DNA of 64,000 nucleotides from Shewanella mangrovisoli (GCF_019457635.1 NZ_CP080412.1:2728001-2792000); one strand, 5' to 3'; numbered from the stretch's first letter, positions 24,598 to 34,052 are shown. Notes: a model not told the origin generated them from the letters alone. Program-made: numbers and translations.

Positions 24598-24606
24598 TTA
24601 GCTAAC

Positions 24607-25326
24607 TTAAGCGGCGCTACGGACGAAGAACTTAGACTTACCCGTCGCAACAATAGAGCTATCAGCCAATACCGCACCTTCAATATCGAAGCTGCCGTAG
24701 TCAGTGCCGACCAGATCTAAACCTGATGTTGGCGTAGGCTTCCATTTATAAAACTTCAACATCCAACGTTTACCTGTAGAGTCGTTAATACCGTCAATCA
24801 CTACGCTAACTGTTTTGCCTGACTCGGTTAATGCCTGTAATGCATTGCCCGCTTGGCTGGTATAACTCACGGTGAGTTGTTGGCCTGCGGTAATGTCACC
24901 TGTCGATAAGGCGCGGATACCTGCGGCGCTAACTACGTAATCTTCATCAAGCACATAGGTAGTATCACCTGCCTGATTTTTTACTATTGGCGGTGTGGTG
25001 GTATCGATCATTTTTGCGGTTTGCGCGAGGCCGTCGAGCACTGCGACAATCACCTCATCGGCAACCACGGCTGAGGTTAGCACATCAATTTTACCACGCA
25101 GAGCTAAGGCTAAGTTTTCGTTGTTAAAGTCGTAAAAAGTGGCGCTTAATTTTACCGCTTTAATCAGCGTGACTTCGTCGGCATAACCACCACCGCCACG
25201 GTAGTTGGGTAAGGACTTGGTTTCTTGCTCAATCGCAAGCTTTACGCCGCTGACGTTTCCACTATCACGGCCATCGATATAAACGATCGCTGACCCGATA
25301 TAACTTTCGGTTACGATTTCACTCAT
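24607..25326 (-). CDS. Major tail (tube) protein
   Basis: 239 residues. The N-terminus 'YIGSAIVYIDGRDSGNVSGVKLAIEQETKSLPNYRGGGGYADEVTLIKAVKLSATFYDFNNENLALAL' is the usual tube-protein pattern (phage-tail tube family). A 'QLTVSYTSQAG' Ig-like strand follows near residue 150. The ATG overlaps the stop of the upstream tail gene. It forms the tube around the tape measure. Confidence 0.85.
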   Translation of the reverse strand: MSEIVTESYIGSAIVYIDGRDSGNVSGVKLAIEQETKSLPNYRGGGGYADEVTLIKAVKLSATFYDFNNENLALALRGKIDVLTSAVVADEVIVAVLDGLAQTAKMIDTTTPPIVKNQAGDTTYVLDEDYVVSAAGIRALSTGDITAGQQLTVSYTSQAGNALQALTESGKTVSVVIDGINDSTGKRWMLKFYKWKPTPTSGLDLVGTDYGSFDIEGAVLADSSIVATGKSKFFVRSAA

Positions 25327-25748
25327 AGTGAGTCTCCAAATTTAACAGTAGTAACAAGGGATAAGGTGAGTACCGCTAAGGCGTGTTTTTCATGGGCTTC
25401 TGGCATGATGTACTTGCAAGGTTCAAACTCTTTAAAGCTGATCACCGAGGGCAACCAGCTGAGCTTTTCAACTGTGCGTTCATTTTTGTAAAACACAGTG
25501 CGAATGGCACGAACGAGGTTAACCAGATCAGCTGTTGGCGTGGTGGCTTTATCAACAGTAATACCAGCGACTACTTGCAGCATCAGATCATCACGATATG
25601 AATTGATCCCGTTTATTGCTTTAAAATCGTCGGAAAACGGCTGCAAAAAGATAAATTGTTTATCCTTAGCCACACCTTGGGCGTAAAAGCCTTCGCGCAC
25701 GGTCGCGCCTTCAACCGTTTTTAAACGGTCGATAATTGTTTGGATCAT
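25323..25748 (-). CDS. Tail terminator-like protein (gpU position)
   Basis: 141 residues, cytosolic. 'MIQTIIDRLKTVEGATVREGFYAQGVAKDKQFIFLQPFSDDFKAINGINSYRDDLMLQVVAGI' fits small tail-completion proteins that cap the tail end. Located between the minor tail Z-like gene and the major tail gene as in lambda (Z-U-V). Assigned by position and size. Confidence 0.65.
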   Translation of the reverse strand: MIQTIIDRLKTVEGATVREGFYAQGVAKDKQFIFLQPFSDDFKAINGINSYRDDLMLQVVAGITVDKATTPTADLVNLVRAIRTVFYKNERTVEKLSWLPSVISFKEFEPCKYIMPEAHEKHALAVLTLSLVTTVKFGDSL

Positions 25749-25771
25749 GGGGAGTCCTTACGATTTCGAGG

Positions 25772-26344
25772 CTAAGTGCCGCTATACTGGCCGTATTTAT
25801 TTCGCAGATACGCAATAATCGGCGGCTCAATATCGTCGCGGATTTTGCGGAAACTGCCTGCCACTGATGGGCCGTACATGGATTTTTGCCCCTTAAGCTT
25901 GCGCCAACTGTTATCGCCTTTTTGGCGCTCAAACATGATTTGATTGCCGTTTTTACCAATCACGGTAAAAGTGCCTTTAAACCAGGTTGGCTGATTACGC
26001 AGCGCACTAATCATATGGCCGTCGGTTCTTGAACGGCCGTTCTTGCCTGTGCGGGTTAATGGTCTGGCAAAGCGGGTTAAGGTGCTGGCGCGATAACGGG
26101 CGGTGATCACCCCTTTTAAGTTGCGCGGATCCACACTTACTGAGAGGTGTTGCTCAATGTAACTGCGGGATTTAAAGCCATAGCGGTTAAAGATGGCATC
26201 TACCGCCGCCTTTTGTCCAAACTTAACCGTGTCATCAATGGCACGGTTAATGGCTGGTGCTTGGGTGGCACGGATGCGGTTCAGTTCCTTTGTTACCGCC
26301 TCCATGCCTTCAATACGGATGCGCTGGAAATTTGCCTTGGACAT
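25772..26344 (-). CDS. Minor tail protein Z-like
   Basis: 190 residues, very basic. 'QRIRIEGMEAVTKELNRIRATQAPAINRAIDDTVKFGQKAAVDAI' and 'NGNQIMFERQKGDNSWRKLKGQKSMYGPSVAGSFR' are typical of prophage minor tail Z (GPZ family), which helps attach the tail tube to the head-side connector. Gene order Z-U-V supports this. Confidence 0.75.
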   Translation of the reverse strand: MSKANFQRIRIEGMEAVTKELNRIRATQAPAINRAIDDTVKFGQKAAVDAIFNRYGFKSRSYIEQHLSVSVDPRNLKGVITARYRASTLTRFARPLTRTGKNGRSRTDGHMISALRNQPTWFKGTFTVIGKNGNQIMFERQKGDNSWRKLKGQKSMYGPSVAGSFRKIRDDIEPPIIAYLRNKYGQYSGT

Positions 26345-26351
26345 AGGCCAC

Positions 26352-26720
26352 CTAATCGCTATCCAAGCTGATATAGATAAACGCCACGCAAACGCTATCC
26401 ATGCTTACCCGCTGAGTGAGTCGGCCTTGTTGGCCGTTAGGGATAAATCCCCCATTTTCGTCAACAGTGCCTAAGGTAAATATATCACCGGCATTTACCG
26501 CACCTTCGCTTAGTAAGAACTCGGCGCGGCTGATGAGCTCGGGGACATACTCATTGGCTGAGGCAGCAATTTCGGCGCCGTTATCATCTAAGCTCACCAA
26601 ACGAGTAAATGGCTCAGTTCCATCCACTGGGGTAAATTGGCACGGGTCAGCCAAACGCTTAAACACCCGTGCCATTTTACCGTTCACACGGTCGGCAAAG
26701 TTTTTGCCCACGTTAGGCAT
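26352..26720 (-). CDS. Head-tail joining protein-like
   Basis: 122 residues. 'FTPVDGTEPFTRLVSLDDNGAEIAASANEYVPELISRAEFLLSEGAVNAGDIFTLGTVDENGGFIPNG' resembles the small beta-barrel gpFII-type head-tail joining proteins. Its start overlaps the cement gene's stop by 8 bases. Role by position between head and tail genes. Confidence 0.65.
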   Translation of the reverse strand: MPNVGKNFADRVNGKMARVFKRLADPCQFTPVDGTEPFTRLVSLDDNGAEIAASANEYVPELISRAEFLLSEGAVNAGDIFTLGTVDENGGFIPNGQQGRLTQRVSMDSVCVAFIYISLDSD

Positions 26721-27036
26721 TGATCTTTACCCAAACCGTTTCAGTATTGCTTGCCGCCGCAGCCCAAGCCTTACCGACTTTGGTATTGTCGGTGGCCGTG
26801 GTGGTCAGTTCTTTAGCTGTATCATCCCAATACAGATCAACGCCCAACGCGACCACATCGGTGGACTTTTTAGGTAGTTCAAAAACGCCTTCAGTCAGGC
26901 CAGTACCAGAGGTATTTGCGGCGATCGCAACAAGTGCGACAACTAGCAAAGTACCGAGTAACACGGCTTCACCACTGGCAACGGCCGCGGCAGGTGTAAA
27001 GCTGATGGTCGTGCCATCTTGCATACGATTTTTCAT
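26713..27036 (-). CDS. DUF2190-like capsid decoration protein
   Basis: 107 residues. 'ISFTPAAAVASGEAVLLGTLLVVALVAIAANTSGTGLTEGVFELPKKSTDVVALGVDLYWD' is the pattern of DUF2190, small proteins that sit on the capsid surface as cement. Directly downstream of the capsid gene but separated from it by an intrinsic terminator. Confidence 0.75.
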   Translation of the reverse strand: MKNRMQDGTTISFTPAAAVASGEAVLLGTLLVVALVAIAANTSGTGLTEGVFELPKKSTDVVALGVDLYWDDTAKELTTTATDNTKVGKAWAAAASNTETVWVKINA

Positions 27037-27075
27037 ATGGAGTTCCTAAGCTGATTAAAGAAATCATGCAGATAA

Positions 27076-27104
27076 CAAAAAGCCGCCAGTGGTTAGCTGG
27101 CGGC
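27076..27104 (-). terminator. Terminator inside the late operon, after the capsid gene
   Basis: Stem gccgccag / ctggcggc followed on the minus strand by TTTTTG. It lies between the capsid and cement genes, so late transcription must be antiterminated or is partly reduced here. Confidence 0.7.
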
Positions 27105-27126
27105 GAGTGTGAGTTAACTCGCGCAA

Positions 27127-29238
27127 TTACACGCCGGTTGATTTCGCCAAACCACGGTAATCTAACGGTGCAACACCCGCATCGATACGGACTTTAGTAG
27201 CTACGCCGTCAGAGGTGAAACCGTCCATTTGCTCGATGTAAGGCGTGTCTATACCATCGAGGTAAGCCACCTCGATAGTGTCCTCACCCTGAGCAGCTGA
27301 TAAGTACCAAGCCTTATCGCTATTGGCCTTCAAGCGTGGTTCGGAGATCACTTCCACCATATCTTGAATTGGGTTAGCAACACCGGCATTAACATCAGAA
27401 CCTTTTACTGAGCTAGATTTGATGATTTGGATAAACTCACGGCGCAGGTTAGGCGGGCATAATAAAAATGCAGACTGAATATTCAGCGCTTCTTCGCCTA
27501 ACGTTTGTGATTCCATTAACTCGGATAGAGCGCTAATGGCGGCTACCGATGGCGCACCCGCACCTAAGTTGTTGTGGTCAGCATGGAATAACGCTTTGTT
27601 ATCACTCATCTTGACGTTGCCAGTGATGACCGCCCAGAACAGGTTGCCAACGGTGCGTTTTGCCGCTTTACCCATTGCCTCAGGGATACCCATCAACATA
27701 CTCATGTCGTCGTTGATGATCGCCTGACGGGTTAAGGTGAAAATCTTACCGTAAGTTGCCAGCATGATTTTTTCACCACGGTCGCCAATGGTGCCGTATT
27801 TGTATTCAGCACCTTCTTCAACCTTTTCTAACGCGCTGAAATCATTCAGGCCAACGCGATGGGAAATTTTGAAGTCGCTTAACTGGCCCTTCTTGGCAAT
27901 GCGCTCAAAGGATTCAACCTGCCCCATCCAGCCTTTTAATACCGATTTGTTAGCTACATCTAAAAGGATGTTGCCAAAGTCAGAGCTTGAATGTGTAAAT
28001 GCTAGACCAACCATTTGCATCACGTTCATACCAGCAGTGCCAATGCCGCGATCAGCAAGTGAGGCTCGCGCCAATTCGCGCAAGTTATAGCTTGCATAGC
28101 CGTTGTCTGCTTCGGCTTTAGCATGGCCTGAACGCGCCATTAACTGGGCGCGAATCGAGTCACCGACGATATTGCCGTTGCCTGAGTGAATAATCACCCT
28201 ATTTGGCTGGGTCGCCGCTGGCGTGGTGTTTTCACCCAGCTTAGCCAAGATCATATCTTTGGCTTTATCGGCATCAATGGACGCGTCAGCAATACACTGA
28301 TTTTTTAACTCGGCCAGTTGCGGGAATGCCGCAAACGCAGTGTTAATGCCATTAATACGCGCGGTATTAAACGCAATCGCAGCCGCTTGAATCGCTGCAG
28401 GATCAGGCTGCACGAATTGATTCAATGGCGTGGGCGCGGGTTGGTTTACTGGTGCGGGAACCTGAGCATTTGGCGCAGGTGCAGGTTGTGGTGCTGGCAC
28501 AGTGGTGTTGCCACGAGGTGCAAACAGCTTTTTTAAGTTCTCAGGCATTTTCGTGAAATCCTTAAGTCGTTTAGAACTAAGTGATGCCGCCATTTGCAGC
28601 GCATCGGTTAGGGTGTTGGCAAAACCTTTTTCAACGGCTTCACGCCCTGTTAGCCATGTTTCAGCAGCTAATAGGGCGTGAAGCTCATCTTCGGGTAAGC
28701 CTGTTTTTTGTTGATAAGCACCGACTAAGTTACCTTCGACTTTGTCGAGTAAATCGGCGTATTTGCGCATATCATCGGCATCGCCCAAGGTGCCCCCCCA
28801 AGGCTTATGCACCATCATCATGGCGTTTTCAGGCATGATGATTTCATCAAACGCCATGGCGATCACACTGGCCATTGACGCGGCTAGGCCGTCGATGTAA
28901 CAGACCTTGTGCGCTGGGTGGCCTTTGATCATGTTATAAATCGCCATGCCTTCGAACACATCACCACCAGGCGAATGAATACGGGCGGTGATGGTACCGA
29001 CTTTGCCAAGGGCTTTTAGATCACGGGCGAACTGTTGAGCACTAATGCCCCAGCCGCCAATCTCGTCATAAATCATTAGCTCGGCGTTGCCGTTTTGTGC
29101 CTTGAGGCTGTACCAGCTTTGGCTTGGTTGTGAACTGTTACTGATCTGGCTCAGCGTTGCGGCGGGCGCGATCAGCGTTCCGTTTGGCAGCATTGCGCTT
29201 AGCGTTGCTACCACTACTGCTATTGGGGTCTTTTTCAC
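27127..29238 (-). CDS. Fused ClpP-like head protease and major capsid protein
   Basis: 703 residues. Residues 40-240 are a ClpP-type serine protease with Ser121 ('GLAASMAS') and His144 ('MVHKPWGG'). Residues 245-300 are a Pro/Ala-rich linker, probably with scaffold-like helical sequence after it. Residues about 390-703 are a major capsid domain of the type found in Mu-like heads ('LFWAVITGNVKMSDNKALFHADHNN'). The frame runs through without stop, so the protease must release the capsid part by self-cleavage. The start overlaps the portal gene by 101 bases; the internal Met16 would shorten this. Confidence 0.88.
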   Translation of the reverse strand: MKKTPIAVVVATLSAMLPNGTLIAPAATLSQISNSSQPSQSWYSLKAQNGNAELMIYDEIGGWGISAQQFARDLKALGKVGTITARIHSPGGDVFEGMAIYNMIKGHPAHKVCYIDGLAASMASVIAMAFDEIIMPENAMMMVHKPWGGTLGDADDMRKYADLLDKVEGNLVGAYQQKTGLPEDELHALLAAETWLTGREAVEKGFANTLTDALQMAASLSSKRLKDFTKMPENLKKLFAPRGNTTVPAPQPAPAPNAQVPAPVNQPAPTPLNQFVQPDPAAIQAAAIAFNTARINGINTAFAAFPQLAELKNQCIADASIDADKAKDMILAKLGENTTPAATQPNRVIIHSGNGNIVGDSIRAQLMARSGHAKAEADNGYASYNLRELARASLADRGIGTAGMNVMQMVGLAFTHSSSDFGNILLDVANKSVLKGWMGQVESFERIAKKGQLSDFKISHRVGLNDFSALEKVEEGAEYKYGTIGDRGEKIMLATYGKIFTLTRQAIINDDMSMLMGIPEAMGKAAKRTVGNLFWAVITGNVKMSDNKALFHADHNNLGAGAPSVAAISALSELMESQTLGEEALNIQSAFLLCPPNLRREFIQIIKSSSVKGSDVNAGVANPIQDMVEVISEPRLKANSDKAWYLSAAQGEDTIEVAYLDGIDTPYIEQMDGFTSDGVATKVRIDAGVAPLDYRGLAKSTGV

Positions 29239-30721
29239 TATTTGGATCTCCTAGCGATGGGTCGGGGTCGTTGGCGGTCACCATGTGGTTTTCACGGTTG
29301 TATTCCACCTCACGTTTACGCTGGCGCTTCACTTCGGTTGGGTTGCGGCCTCGGGCACGGGTCCAATCGGCCTCGGTGGCCACGTTGGCGGCTATCATCA
29401 TTTCCCAACCTTCGGCCTCTTTGCGGGGGTCAATCCACGGCATGGTGGGGCCGTAGTACACTGCATCGAACAAGGTGCGCGGGTCGAGATCGGGCGGTAG
29501 CACTAATGGGTCTTGCTTGTTGAGCATTTCCATTTTTAAGAAGTTGCGAAACACTGGCCGCGACCAACCGGCACAAAACCATTGCTGCATAATGCGGTTT
29601 GGTTCGTCTTGCTCAACTAACTCTTGGCGCTGGCTTGAGTAACTGCCGTTGTAATCGCGGGCAATACTCGAGTAACTACTGCGGCTCCCCGATGCAACGG
29701 CTTTCATTTGGCCGTTGCGAAACTCCACCATGTGAACGTTGGGGCGATTGCTCTCAATCATCCCGACATCTTCACCGGGCTTGAGATCATCGAAGGTCAT
29801 GCCTGGTGCGATGGGGATTTCGCGATTACTTGATTCATTACTTTGATCAGGAACATAACTCTGACCATCACCACGCTTGATATAAAACGCCAGCGCAGCG
29901 GCAATCCGTGCGGCTACACGCTCGGATTCTTCATAGTCTTTAATGTCGGCTAAGCGGGTTAAAATGCCGTGGAATATCGATACGCCGCGCAGCTGGTGCA
30001 GGCGTTTAAATAAACCGAGGTGCATCATGCTCGATGCAGGTACCGCTTTGGTTTTGTGTCGAAAGCCAATTTGATCGGCTGGGTGATCAAGCAATACGTG
30101 ATAATTAATCACCTGCCCCCACGCATTGACCTCAAACCCTTGGCGTACTCGCTTTGCGGGTTCGTTTAACTCGTAGGGGATAAAGTCGGCCTCAAGCGCT
30201 TCGATGCTGTATTGGGTGCCCTGCTCGTTTGGGTGACCAAACTTACTAACGCGCCCCATGACATGTTGCCCAAATACATCACCATCCCGCAGCGCGCTAC
30301 GGAGCACTAAGCGCTCAAGCTCTGGGCGGCTAAAGCGGCCTGTTACATCACACTTAAGCGACCAAGTGGCAAAACGGCGCTGAATATCATTGGCGAGTTC
30401 GTCCAAGATCTCGCCGCTCATGCTGCGCGGCTGCGGCTCAACCACAATCCCTTGAGCACCGATCACCCGTTCTTCAAAGCGGTCTAAGATACCAATGCTT
30501 AAGTCGTGGTTTTCATCCAGCCAGCGTGCTTGCTCGCGCAGGCTTTTACCCGCAGCAAATACCGCTTGGTTGGCGCCACGGCTTTCTTTTTTGGCGCGGT
30601 GAGTGCGGCTTGGGTTTGCAGCGTCATAACCTTTAAGGCCACGATAGCTCATGGCCGCCGCTTCACGCTTTAGCGCCCACGCAGGGGAAAATATCGCCAG
30701 CGCATCGTTGATAATGCTCAT
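29138..30721 (-). CDS. Portal protein (lambda gpB family)
   Basis: 527 residues. 'GLKGYDAANPSRTHRAKKESRGANQAVFAAGKSLREQARWLDENHDLSIGILDRFEERVIG' and 'FHGILTRLADIKDYEESERVAARIAAALAFYIKRGDG' are typical of lambda-type portals, the twelve-subunit DNA gate at one head vertex. The C-terminal 60 residues are rich in Asn, Arg and Ala. Immediately follows the gpW-like gene, as in lambda. Confidence 0.92.
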   Translation of the reverse strand: MSIINDALAIFSPAWALKREAAAMSYRGLKGYDAANPSRTHRAKKESRGANQAVFAAGKSLREQARWLDENHDLSIGILDRFEERVIGAQGIVVEPQPRSMSGEILDELANDIQRRFATWSLKCDVTGRFSRPELERLVLRSALRDGDVFGQHVMGRVSKFGHPNEQGTQYSIEALEADFIPYELNEPAKRVRQGFEVNAWGQVINYHVLLDHPADQIGFRHKTKAVPASSMMHLGLFKRLHQLRGVSIFHGILTRLADIKDYEESERVAARIAAALAFYIKRGDGQSYVPDQSNESSNREIPIAPGMTFDDLKPGEDVGMIESNRPNVHMVEFRNGQMKAVASGSRSSYSSIARDYNGSYSSQRQELVEQDEPNRIMQQWFCAGWSRPVFRNFLKMEMLNKQDPLVLPPDLDPRTLFDAVYYGPTMPWIDPRKEAEGWEMMIAANVATEADWTRARGRNPTEVKRQRKREVEYNRENHMVTANDPDPSLGDPNSEKDPNSSSGSNAKRNAAKRNADRARRNAEPDQ

Positions 30722-30742
30722 GGAAAATCCTTATGGCTGACG

Positions 30743-30949
30743 TTAGTTAAAGCTTGCGAATTTAACCCCGCCTTGTGGGCGGCTGTAGGAAGCTAAGCGG
30801 CGTTCCCACTCCATGCGGCCTTTGCGGATTTCGCCAAGATCTTCGGTGGTCATTAATTTGCCGTTGATGGTTGTTGATTTACCCTCAAGTACATCAAGCT
30901 CGGCTGCGAGATACGCATCGATCATCTGTTGGCATTGTTGTTTGCTCAT
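30743..30949 (-). CDS. Head-tail connector, gpW-like
   Basis: From the ATG at 30949 the protein has 68 residues, the length of lambda gpW. 'MSKQQCQQMIDAYLAAELDVLEGKSTTINGKLMTTEDLGEIRKGRMEWERRL' fits the gpW fold (helix, hairpin, helix). It fills the portal exit after packaging. Order TerL-W-portal is that of lambda. Confidence 0.85.
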   Translation of the reverse strand: MSKQQCQQMIDAYLAAELDVLEGKSTTINGKLMTTEDLGEIRKGRMEWERRLASYSRPQGGVKFASFN

Positions 30950-30974
30950 GGCGTTACCTGTGTGTTCCTGTTGG

Positions 30975-32975
30975 TTAAAGCCAGCCGCCACTTGCACCTC
31001 CGCCGCCACCGTTTAGCCAGCTATTGGCGCTTGCCTTTGGCTTGGCTACGGGTTTAGGTTCTGCGGCGGTTTGCTCGCTATTTGTGGTTGTGATGGGTTT
31101 AACGTGCGACAACTTGTCGAGATTGATGCCGAATTTTTCGAGCGCGATATACAACGCGGCCAAGGCGTAGACAAAACAGTCCAGCGCCTCGTTACGGCGA
31201 TTACCCGCATCCCAGCGGTATACAATGCGACCATCCACCCGCTTAGGCAGTTTGCGTTCGGCAGTGAGCTGTTGCAGCTCAATGTCGTCACACACGGATT
31301 CATTCAACGGGAAGTGAATTGCACCAGGCTTACGCACATCCACATCGGGGTCGATGCGCAGCATGGCCATGATTAACTCTTTGGCGTTGTCGGTACCGAC
31401 TTCGGTTAAGTACACGCCCTTGGCCGTGCGCTTACGCGGGAAGTTAGCGATCGGCTTACCGTAAACGTTGGCGCCTTTAACGGGGATTACCCGCATGACG
31501 CCAAGCTTTTTACTCATGCTGTAAACATCGTCGGTGTAGTGACCGCCTGAGTCCCAACAGGTGACGCCGATATTGAGGATCACCCCATCGGCGCGGCTGT
31601 AGCTTTTGGCGATACGCTCGGCGACTTTGTCTTTTAGCACTTGGTCAGCGGGATCGCCGTGCAGAATAAAGCGGTCGATAAGCGCAGCCTCTTTACCTGC
31701 ACCCCAGCCCCACACACGGCCCTCATAACGGTTGTCTTGGGTGTCGATACCGCAGGTGAGATACACCACCCAATCAGGCACACAGCCTTTGGGGTACATT
31801 TCGCGGCGGCGTTTTAAATCTTCCCATTCAACGCGCTCGCCTGTGTCGTTATCCCACGGTAAGCCCAGCTTGGTGTTGACGAAGGTTTGCAGCTTTTCTT
31901 TATCGCCTTTGGCCTTTAAAAACTCAGTGACCAGTTTGGCCCAGCTGTTAAGCGAGTTATACGCCGACCAGATATGGATTGAGATATTGGGCGGCGTGGT
32001 GATGTCGTTGCCTTCGGCATCGTAAAAATCAATAAAGTCTGGGGTGCGAATGCCGGTGTTTTCGCAAATCCAGATTGCGCGAGAGTGCAACTCCATATCA
32101 TCGAGCTGGTTGTTTTCAATGCAGCAACCGCAGTGCTCACACAGATAGTAAGCGGTGCTTGGGTCGTGCTCGCCCTTCTCATTCTTGCGCCACTTAATGC
32201 CGAATGCTTCTTCTGGCCCGCCCCATTTAAGCGATTGCAGCTCGCCGCAGTGCGGGCAAGGCAAATTGAATTTAAAAAAGTGAGGTGATTCGCTGCAGGC
32301 CTTTTCCATTTGGCATGTGCCGAGCACCTTAGGCGTTGATCCCCTGATTGATTTGGGGAACATCGACAGCTCGATACGGGTATCACCTAATGAGGTGGCG
32401 TTACCTTCGTGCTCGATGGATTCATCAAAGCCCGCTAGCTCGTCGTAGATCACATCGTCGGTGGAGATTTCGCGGTAGTTCGCCGCGGCGGTACCACCGC
32501 GCACCATCAGCGTTTTACCGTTGGTGAAGATTTTATCTTCAAGCGTGCTGTCTTTATGTTTGCGGCCCATCCACGGGGCAAGCGCTCGCCAAACGGGGAT
32601 ATCACGGATCGCTGTTTCAACGTGCTTTTTCATAAAGGTTTTGGCTTGCGCATCACGCGGCTGGTAGATGAGCACGTTGCGCTTTTTATGCTCGACCTTA
32701 TAGGCGGCATTGGCCATCAGCATTTTGGTGTAACCGACCCGCGCCGACTTCATTAAGTTGAGCACGCTGATTTGGTCGTTACCCATGGCATTAAGAATGC
32801 CGATTTGAAACGGTAAGCTCTCCCACTTGCCCTCGGTATAAGAGGACTCCGACGACATATAAAAATGCTCGTCGGCGTACTCTGAGCAAGTGAGCATGGG
32901 CGGGCGATAAAATCCGCGTAGCCCAGCGGCAACGGCAGCTTTCAGATTTTTAATCTGGGCTGCCGATATACTCAT
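30975..32975 (-). CDS. Terminase large subunit (lambda gpA family)
   Basis: 666 residues. Walker A-like 'LMKSARVGYTKM' (about 74-85), Walker B 'DDVIYDEL' near 173, a zinc ribbon 'CPHC'...'CEHC' (about 236-280), and a C-terminal nuclease domain with 'TCGIDTQ' near 411 and 'TCWDSGGHYTD'. It cuts the concatemer at cos and drives packaging. The start overlaps the end of the small subunit gene by 26 bases. The lambda gpA type agrees with the lambda-like cos site at 36.5 kb. Confidence 0.95.
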   Translation of the reverse strand: MSISAAQIKNLKAAVAAGLRGFYRPPMLTCSEYADEHFYMSSESSYTEGKWESLPFQIGILNAMGNDQISVLNLMKSARVGYTKMLMANAAYKVEHKKRNVLIYQPRDAQAKTFMKKHVETAIRDIPVWRALAPWMGRKHKDSTLEDKIFTNGKTLMVRGGTAAANYREISTDDVIYDELAGFDESIEHEGNATSLGDTRIELSMFPKSIRGSTPKVLGTCQMEKACSESPHFFKFNLPCPHCGELQSLKWGGPEEAFGIKWRKNEKGEHDPSTAYYLCEHCGCCIENNQLDDMELHSRAIWICENTGIRTPDFIDFYDAEGNDITTPPNISIHIWSAYNSLNSWAKLVTEFLKAKGDKEKLQTFVNTKLGLPWDNDTGERVEWEDLKRRREMYPKGCVPDWVVYLTCGIDTQDNRYEGRVWGWGAGKEAALIDRFILHGDPADQVLKDKVAERIAKSYSRADGVILNIGVTCWDSGGHYTDDVYSMSKKLGVMRVIPVKGANVYGKPIANFPRKRTAKGVYLTEVGTDNAKELIMAMLRIDPDVDVRKPGAIHFPLNESVCDDIELQQLTAERKLPKRVDGRIVYRWDAGNRRNEALDCFVYALAALYIALEKFGINLDKLSHVKPITTTNSEQTAAEPKPVAKPKASANSWLNGGGGGASGGWL

Positions 32976-33483
32976 CTAGTAGGTCCTCGATACCCGCTGC
33001 GAGCTCGGCAACGGTGTTTTGGCTTTTAATCATCTCCGCTCTAAATGCATCGATATAGCGTTCTGGAATGTCGGGATATTTGCGCTTCATCCGAATGTGG
33101 GTTTGATCCAGCACTGGGGCGATTTGCGCGGCGATACGATTAAGCACAAAGACACAAAAGCCGACCTCGACCACCTCTTTGCGCTCTTTTTCGTTTTTTA
33201 TTTCTTGGCCGTCGGCTTGCGCCTTGGTTAAGCGCCAGCGCTCATAGTCGAGATCTGGCTTTTCTGGATCGTCCTCATCAGGTTTACTGAGGTGTTTTTT
33301 ACGCTCGTTGGCAACGCGATTGGCGACGACATCGGCCATGGTGTACAAACACTCACGGCCCTTTTTGCTGTGAACTGGCACATCCCATTTATCAAACGCT
33401 TGGGTACTGATACCGAGGCTTTTGCACAGGTCGGTTTTATTCAGTAGTACAGGCGTTGTCTCTTGGGGTTGAATGCGGGTCAT
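32950..33483 (-). CDS. Terminase small subunit (Nu1-like)
   Basis: 177 residues. A winged-helix DNA-binding start ('NKTDLCKSLGISTQAFDKWDVPVHSKKGRECLYTMADVV') is followed by a charged helical region and a C-terminal end that would bind the large subunit. It would recognise the cosB region. Unlike lambda, the gene is about 3 kb from cos. Confidence 0.85.
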   Translation of the reverse strand: MTRIQPQETTPVLLNKTDLCKSLGISTQAFDKWDVPVHSKKGRECLYTMADVVANRVANERKKHLSKPDEDDPEKPDLDYERWRLTKAQADGQEIKNEKERKEVVEVGFCVFVLNRIAAQIAPVLDQTHIRMKRKYPDIPERYIDAFRAEMIKSQNTVAELAAGIEDLLDEYIGSPD

Positions 33484-33772
33484 TGCGTTGTTCTACCTGT
33501 TTTAACTGTGCTGCTTTAAGTTGCATTTCAGCACTGTGTAATTCTTGGGCGCGTTGCTCGTCTTTGTCGGCTTGACGTTGTTCACGGCGGCGGCGCAACT
33601 CCTGATAAAACATGTTGGCGAGCAAGGTGATGAGCGCGAAGAAGATCCCGAGCAAAATGGCGATATCATTCAACGTCAACGCACCTCCAAGTGTGCTCAT
33701 GAGCGACGACACATAAGCGCTAAATGTCAGCGATTTTTGCGTGGTCACATCATTGATGTAGGGATTGCTCAT
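33437..33772 (-). CDS. Holin-like membrane protein
   Basis: 111 residues. A hydrophobic span 'LNDIAILLGIFFALITLLANMFY' (about 38-60) is followed by a very charged tail ('RRRREQRQADKDEQRAQ'), the usual layout of single- or double-span phage holins. It overlaps terS by 47 bases and Rz1 by 23, within the lysis cluster. Holin lets endolysin reach or be activated at the membrane. Confidence 0.75.
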   Translation of the reverse strand: MSNPYINDVTTQKSLTFSAYVSSLMSTLGGALTLNDIAILLGIFFALITLLANMFYQELRRRREQRQADKDEQRAQELHSAEMQLKAAQLKQVEQRNDPHSTPRDNACTTE

Positions 33773-34052
33773 GCTCTTTTTCCGTTCGCCATTTTTCGAA
33801 GATTTGCCAATCGGTATCGCATTTTTTGATCACTGCTAGCTGTTGCGTTAGGCAATCTGCTAGGTCGGCGTTTGCGACATTGTTGTGTAAAAGGTCACAT
33901 TCGGCGGGTAAGCACTGGCTGATTAACGATTTCGGGGGCAGTACATACAGGGTCTGTTTGGTGATTACGGTGCGCACAATAGGCGGCGTGTTTGAGCAGC
34001 CGCTGAACATCATCAGGCACAGGAGTATTAGCCCAACTACGAGTTTGTTCAT
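33750..34052 (-). CDS. Outer-membrane spanin (Rz1-like lipoprotein)
   Basis: 100 residues, lipobox 'LMMFSGCSN' near residue 19 and a Pro-containing start ('SNTPPIVRTVI'). The first half lies inside the Rz gene in another frame, the nested arrangement typical of Rz/Rz1. Together they fuse inner and outer membrane at lysis. Confidence 0.85.
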   Translation of the reverse strand: MNKLVVGLILLCLMMFSGCSNTPPIVRTVITKQTLYVLPPKSLISQCLPAECDLLHNNVANADLADCLTQQLAVIKKCDTDWQIFEKWRTEKEHEQSLHQ

